Part shown: piece after piece, positions 58,485-64,000 of the stretch | How positions within the stretch are numbered: the stretch's first letter is position 1 | Layout: every line of letters begins with the position of its first letter | Origin: Acanthosoma haemorrhoidale | Taxonomy: Eukaryota; Arthropoda; Insecta; Hemiptera; Acanthosomatidae | Direction of reading: 5' to 3' | Assembly: GCA_930367205.1 (NCBI GenBank) | Contig: OV884013.1 | Span: 113,789,475-113,853,474, forward strand | DNA length: 64,000 nucleotides | The notes under the pieces: model-generated | Told to the model about the DNA's origin: nothing | What the model saw: the letters and a program-made list of their open reading frames with translations, nothing else | The model's database searches: none | Made by a program: the position numbers and the translations under genes

Positions 58485-58565
58485 ACAGGAATAGCCCAGT
58501 AGAAAGACTAGCCATGAAGAAGTCGTGGGTTCGATCCCTGCTATTACTGCGCAAGTAAATCGTGA
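58485..58565 (+). ncRNA. tRNA-like sequence (possible SINE head or tRNA relic)
   Basis: TAGCCCAGTAG at 58492-58502 fits a polymerase III A box and GGTTCGATCC at 58528-58537 fits a B box, 36 bases apart. The B box sits in a T-arm-like hairpin (GTGGG TTCGATC CCTGC, with two wobble pairs). AGGAATA at 58487-58493 could pair with TATTACT after it, six of seven bases. The anticodon arm is not convincing, so an intact tRNA is unlikely; a tRNA-derived SINE or a decayed tRNA fits better. Confidence 0.3.
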
Positions 58566-58810
58566 GAAATGATAAGAAGTACCCTCTGGTTTATACTTCT
58601 AAAGTCAGCAACCACAGACACGCACACGTGGCACCTTCATGCACTATCGTACATCTGTATTATACAAAATATGGACTTGGCAGTGATTTCATATTTATCA
58701 TTTAACGTGCTGGTGTCGATATTTCTTATATTTAAAGTCGCTACAACGCACAAATAGTTGATCAACTTGATCCCTTTTAGGTAGGTAGTTGTACCACATA
58801 TAATATATAT

Positions 58811-59105
58811 AATAAATCCACTGATTTAACTTTACTTATACGCGTTATATATATTCCTTAACAATTATGATTACGATACTTGCCAGGAGACTAATTGGTG
58901 GTGTCATAAAAAAAGAACACTATGGACATAAAACTATTTGATCCGCAGATCAGTGTCATGGTTTCAATGTTTATATTTACATTCATACAATATAACTGCA
59001 TTTTATAAAATCCACATAGGAATAATGGCTTAATTTTTTTTTCGTATATATAGCATTGTAGCTTACTTCGTATGAATACTGAGCCATCATACAATCGTAC
59101 AACGC
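58811..59105 (+). repeat. Unclassified interspersed repeat, copy 2
   Basis: It matches 60137-60502 across most of its length: GATACTTGCCAGGAGACTAA, GATCCGCAGATCAGTGTCAT, TTTTATAAAATCCACATAGG, GTATATATAGCATTGTAGCT, ACTTCGTATGAATACTGAG. No terminal inverted repeat or coding sequence is evident. About 40 bases near the start are missing relative to the other copies. Confidence 0.85.
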
Positions 59106-60136
59106 TGTGTTGGCTTGCACGTTGAGATACAAATTTGTTGTTGTTCCTCGTTGGTTTCTCTATGTATTTAGGACTTTGAACAAATGTTCACCAATGACTG
59201 TGTTATCGAAGGATTCAGATGTAGGCTTTTAGAGTCCTACAACAAGATGTTGTGATGACTTGTTAATTGTTTCTTGTTGACAGTGTCGATGGACGTTCTT
59301 CTCATTCTACCCGTCATAAGTTCTACATTTTTACTTTTTTGACGCAAGAACAAAGTTCATTTGTAGGAAGACCACCCCCCACCCCAACCAAGGGACTATC
59401 GAATGTTGTTAGACCAACTATGACTATCAGCCGTTATCACATAAATTATTAAATAAATATAATTATTTTATGGCTGGCTTTTTGTTTCTTATTGAATTTA
59501 ATTTCTTAGGTGTGTTTTATTAGTATTTATGTTCACATTTCTAAACATTTTATGGTAATGATTACTCTTAGGCAGGGAGAGCACGACTGGGTGTAACCTA
59601 GGTTAGAGATCCAAGTACTCAGTCGAACAGATTATTGTTTCTACGATAAATATCTTTGCATATATTATTTATCCATAAAATTCCATTATTATTATATGTG
59701 TTAGGACATTTAGTATATAAAAACTCCACTATATGTCCCTTTCTCGCCTTTTTTGAAAACACATATCAGAGCTTACTGGCAGAAAATAAATGATTTTAAT
59801 GTAAACAATTTGTTTTGAAGTAGCACGCTATGATAATTAACACATAGTGGCATAAACCGACCAGTGCCTGCTGTATATCCAACCAGTAGCAGGAGACTTC
59901 CTGTTCGCATGGCCACTAACGGATGTGACGTCACGGCCTAGCGATCAGCTGTTCCGGATTGGCCACAGCCACCGCCACGGCCGACTGAATAGCAGCCATC
60001 ACTGTACAACGCTATATAACAACCATTTTTTTCGTTCTCTGCCATTTGTTGATTTGTTGAGAAATTTATCATTGCTAAAACGTATTTCATATTCTATTAT
60101 CCGAGTCATCTATTTTACACTTTTTTCGCAGTTCTT

Positions 60137-60502
60137 AATAAATCCACTAATTTAACCTTACTGCGTTGCCAAGCTTAAAATACAAATCTAAAATTAAGTA
60201 TACGCGTTATATATATATATTCTAAGTATCCTAACAATCATGTTTATGATACTTGCCAGGAGACTAATTGGTGGTTTCATAAAAAAAAACAAAAAACACG
60301 ATGGACATAAAACTATTTGATCCGCAGATCAGTATCATGGTTTCAATGTTTTTATTTACATTAATCGTGAACATAACTGCATTTTATAAAATCCACATAG
60401 GAAGTATGGTTTAATTTTTTTTTTTTCGTATATATAGCATTGTAGCTTACTTCGTATGAATACTGAGGCATCATACAATGAAGTGTACAATCGCACAACG
60501 AA
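60137..60502 (+). repeat. Unclassified interspersed repeat, copy 3
   Basis: This is the most complete of the three copies, about 366 bases, beginning at AATAAATCCA and ending near CGCACAACG. All three begin at the same sequence, which suggests a defined element end on the left. Confidence 0.85.
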
Positions 60503-60860
60503 CGTGTGAATAGGTGAAAAGTTTTCAATGACTCTTTTAAAACTATATAGCCCAATAAAATTAAATATTATATTATATTGATAATTGTTATAGTAGGCAA
60601 TGATGGGCACAGAATCAGTACACACAAATACAAGATTTGACATGGTCAAAGGTTTCTGGATAGTTTCGACAAAGCTATTTGAGCAAGCCTGTTTATTTTT
60701 TCTTTAGCTGACAATTTATTAAAATATTGAGAAAGATTAATTAAGGAAATATTCAACTTAAATGATCCCAGACTGTGGAGTAGTGCCATCTCATTAGTGT
60801 TTGTGCACAACAACTAAACTGCCGATAAAAGCATTAGTTTATAAAATGCTTGTCAGATCT

Positions 60861-60945
60861 CTACTAACTTATGTACTACTAACTCATGTACTACTAACTC
60901 AAGTACTACTAACTCATGTACTACTAACTTATGTACTAGTAACTC
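60861..60945 (+). repeat. 15-bp tandem repeat
   Basis: About five to six units of TACTAACTCATGTAC with single-base variants (TTATG, TCAAG, TAGTAAC). Confidence 0.85.
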
Positions 60946-61597
60946 CCTTATAGAATATAGAATAAATTTAAAACAATAATAACAAATTGCTATTTACTAC
61001 CATCGACTAGATCATGCCACTTACATGGTAATGATCCCAGATAAAATGAGAAGAAATAATTGTCTCCCGGTAGGGAGAGTGGAGCTCCTGATGGACTACA
61101 GCCGTAAAATCTCCTAGCGAGGCCCGTTATCCATGGACCCGACCCATCCAGGTCATTAGCCAGTCAGGCTATAACTAATGATAGTTGTGCTGTTGATGGT
61201 CCACCCTCAATCTTCCTAACCGACTCTTCAGTTACTTTGCTCACCTTTTCTTTTTTAAATTGTTTTCTTCTTTTTTTTTTCACCTCTTCCTCTCTAAGAG
61301 TACCGCTATGCAATAATTACTAACATGGCCCATGCGGCAACTTCAACTGTGCTCAGTCACTGTACAGATAATATATGAAGCGTGATTGATCCATAAGATT
61401 AAAATTTGAATAAATAGATAATTTATTAGGAGATATGTCCATATACACACGACATTGATAAGTAATACAATATTTATATGACAATATGACTCACTCATTA
61501 TGCAATACTTGTTCGTACATATATTTATAAATATTTTTTTATATCTTCGTTATTACTATTGTTCTTTATTTTTTAAAAAGTACAGATAATTCCTACT
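60946..61597. other. Unassigned interval
   Basis: A GC-richer block at about 61060-61210 has no coding frame and no relative in the window. Confidence 0.4.
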
Positions 61598-61808
61598 CTT
61601 CTTATAAGAAATAATTAGTGTCATAAATCAATTGATACACAGTAGATATGAAAAAATAATTATTTTTAATGGTTTTACTAACGGTCTAATGGTAATTTAA
61701 AGTAGCTATCTGTGCGTAGATTTTACATTTATTACAGTATTTTTTATAATGGTTTTACAAAGGTAATTCGTAAAAGGAAAATAGAGGTTAATTAATTAAT
61801 AAATGACA
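61598..61808 (+). repeat. Diverged duplication, copy 1
   Basis: It aligns with 63057-63275: TAAGAAATAATTAGTGTC, GGTTTTACTAACGGTCT, ACAGTATTTTTTATAATGG, TTTTACAAAGGTAATTCG, AGAGGTTAATTAATTAAT. Differences include several indels. A LINE-C copy begins exactly at its right edge. Confidence 0.8.
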
Positions 61809-62163
61809 ATATCTCTATTTGCTCTTCGTCTCAAACTGATAATATATAAATGTGTCCTCCGGCCAGCTCTGCTGTACGGTGCCCCACCATTTACCCACTT
61901 GACTGACAAATCAGCTAGAAGTCTCCAACAATTTCCAGAATGGGATCATGCGAAAAGTGGTCCGACATACCTCTCTCGAGAGGTTGAAGAACGCTGACCT
62001 GCACCCGTTGCTTGGTGTGCCGTCGGTCGGTGAGTTCATCCGCCGGAGACACATCAACCATTTTGATTCATTTCAGCACCTGACAAATCCAGTGTTTAAC
62101 ACTATGACCCCACCAACCCTCCCGCATCGATGGCAACAGACTGTCGGGGAAAAAATAGGTTAA
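61809..62163 (+). pseudogene. LINE-C ORF2 C-terminal relic
   Basis: Two overlapping frames cover the jockey-like C-terminus. Frame 1 (61803-61997) ends in SLQQFPEWDHAKSG; frame 2 (61948-62163) begins MRKVVRHTSLERLKNADLHP. One indel near 61938 separates them. No RT core is present. It serves as the family C reference for the copies at 18595, 37725 and 45797. Confidence 0.75.
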
Positions 62164-62405
62164 GAATTAGTATGTAACTTAGTTTTAAGTTTTTGATCAG
62201 AAAGGTGAGCCCCATCACCTTTATTAGAGTCAGTTCAGCCCAGTCACGTATAATGTGCATCATTATACTTGTTTATTTATTATATAATTTTTATAAAATA
62301 ACAAAACCTGTATATAATGTAGCGACGCTACAGGAAATACAAAAATAATTTGTAAATAGATTCGCCTTAGGATCTATTATTGTATATAATTATTTATAAA
62401 GGACC
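61809..62405 (+). mobile_element. LINE-C copy (best-preserved 3' end of the family)
   Basis: It starts LFALRLKLIIYKCVLRPALL and YGAPPFTHLTDKSARSLQQF, then an overlap or shift near 61950 into NADLHPLLGVPSVGEFIRRR, HINHFDSFQHLTNPVFNTMT and a stop at 62161-62163. The UTR has the perfect hairpin AGGTGAGCCCCATCACCT (62202-62219), TTAGAGTCAGTTCAGCCCAG, TGTAGCGACGCTACAGG, and stops near 62405 without the terminal GAAGGGG. Confidence 0.8.
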
Positions 62406-63056
62406 TGCTAGAGAATATGTATCAGGAAACTGAAAATGTTATAGAAGAAAAAAAAAAGTATGTAAGGAAAAGATAAAATCAGTAGATATGAAATCAGATT
62501 GATTATAATAAAAAAATAATATTTGTTGACTTAAAACTCTAAAAGTGTATGCTTTGAAGTATGGTATAAAAAAAATATTTGTGCGAGCAGTGAATCTTGA
62601 GTACCAGGAATCTTCTGAACTATTCGTTACGAAATTCATACCGCAATTTTATACACCGTCTGCATAAGGCGGTAATGGGTGCTTATGACTTTTTTTCAAA
62701 ATTAAAAAATTAATGATATTCTCTTTTTGTTTCATGTCAAAATTTAAGTTGATTACCCAACGATATCAAAGTTATACCACTTTAAACTGACGGGCTAGCT
62801 AATATTTACAGACTTACGAGCATCAAATATATGACTGCAATTTAAACACAAAATAATGACTATTGTTGACCAAATGAGGAACACTATAAAACATAATCAA
62901 GGGTTGAATAAGCTATTAAATTTAAGATCTCTTCGCCCTCTTATGTAATTTCTGTTTTTGTACTTTAAACAGTCATTGAAACGGTGTTGACATAGGGGCG
63001 TTGTTCTGCATAGTAGTTCCATTAAATGTCTTAATTACTCAATAAATTAAATTAAT
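62406..63056. other. Unassigned interval
   Basis: AT-rich DNA with no gene or repeat recognised. Confidence 0.4.
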
Positions 63057-63275
63057 CTTCTAAGAAATAATTAGTGTCGAAAAATCAGTTTAATGCACAG
63101 TAACAATGAAAAAATAATTAATAATTGTTGCTATTTTTAACGGTTTTACTAACGGTCTTATGACAATTAAAAATAGTAGAATTTACGTTTAGTACAGTAT
63201 TTTTTATAATGGTTTTACAAAGGTAATTCGAATAAGAAAAGTAGAGGTTAATTAATTAATTAATGTCTGTATCTG
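63057..63275 (+). repeat. Diverged duplication, copy 2
   Basis: Partner of 61598-61808, 1.46 kb downstream in the same orientation. Here the sequence after AATTAATTAATG continues without a LINE, so it shows the likely state before insertion of the 61809 LINE-C, allowing for divergence. Confidence 0.8.
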
Positions 63276-64000
63276 GAGTACTAGGAAGCAATCTAGATCA
63301 CAATATCAGACCGAATTAAGCAACCTCTTATTGCATCGATTAATATCACAGGTGTCATATATTACAAAGTCCCTTATGAAGTAGTTGTATTTGGCTGAAT
63401 GAATTCCCTGATCGTCTCAGCCATAGACCTGCTCCGATACTACGATCATGATCGAGCCTGCTGAGCGATCATTCCAGCGAGCGATAAAAAGCAGCTAACG
63501 ACTCTCGCTCAAATTATTTACAGATATCGGCCGTTCAAGATTGATTCGTTCTAATTAGGGCTGCACTCACCGCTGCTCGTTATAAAACACTGTTATTAAA
63601 CCTCTTTTAGCTTATTGGTCATTGAGCAGGGAGGAAGCTATTTTTCAAAATTATCCCCCAGCCTATTATACCTGAACCCTTGCTTAGAAAATATTTTTTC
63701 TGAACGTTTATTAGTATTTTGTTTTTTTTTATTTGGCATTCTTCAGATGCCTAAAGTGTACGCTGAAGAAAAATTTGATTTTTTGGATTCTTTGTCTTCA
63801 TCGCAAATAATTATTGCCTAGCAGATTGAAAAAAATATTAGAGGTATTTATCTTCAGTTTTTTTTTTAATTTCGGAGGCTGCTAATATGTTGCTAGTTTT
63901 ATATCAAGTCAGTCATTGCTCAGAATTAAAACTCGTTTAATCGCCATTGAATTTAATTATAATACAATTTCAATCCATCATGATGTTAGATAGTTCTTGC
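63276..64000. other. Unassigned interval
   Basis: No gene recognised. The open frame at 63615-63821 is 68 codons with no motif. Confidence 0.4.

Overview
This window looks like non-coding DNA from an invertebrate nuclear genome, most likely an arthropod and probably an insect. It is AT-rich, has no dense or long open reading frames, and is full of decayed transposable elements of kinds typical of insects: jockey-like LINE 3' ends, mariner elements, DD41D-type Tc1/mariner elements, a hAT remnant and a solo LTR. I found no host protein-coding gene, no convincing intact tRNA or rRNA, no CRISPR array and no prokaryotic operon structure. The species cannot be fixed from the sequence alone.

Layout: 1-4130 is mostly unannotatable, with two imperfect hairpins (463-603, 1614-1772), a LINE-D tail (about 2655-2790) and a cluster of CAGGTA-type motifs (3947-4084). 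4136-5209 holds a LINE-B1 tail followed by a LINE-A copy. 8400-9375 is a head-to-tail stack of three LINE 3' ends (B1, B2, A). 9386-16900 is mainly empty apart from a LINE-D remnant and a duplicated 105-bp block. A hAT transposase relic lies at 16928-17910. A LINE-C copy (18595-20043) is split by a solo LTR with 5-bp target duplications (19032-19804) and by a LINE-B2 tail. A DD41D element with intact 26-bp inverted termini is at 21428-22293. 27171-28889 is a nest: LINE-C interrupted by LINE-B1, then a LINE-A copy interrupted by an antisense LINE-A tail, then a mariner fragment. 30080-36090 holds LINE-A tails (one with an 11-bp target duplication), an internally deleted mariner (32068-32858) and a second DD41D relic. 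37725-48740 has LINE-C, D, B2, B1 and E copies and an eight-unit 34-bp minisatellite. 49669-50115 is a 26-unit 17-bp minisatellite, followed by a third mariner (about 51010-51876). 53312-63275 holds LINE-D, E and C copies, a three-copy unclassified repeat, a possible tRNA-like sequence and a diverged 210-bp duplication.

The LINE names (A, B1, B2, C, D, E) are local labels for families defined by comparing copies inside this window. Families A and C share a short 3'-UTR hairpin (AGGTGA/TCACCT stem) that may be a reverse-transcriptase recognition element. Every transposase relic has lost or changed catalytic residues, so none should be autonomous. The best leads are the shared LINE hairpin, the repeated insertion of LINEs at earlier LINE tails, the CAGGTA cluster and the DD41D element with intact ends. 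No clearly new biological system is evident.
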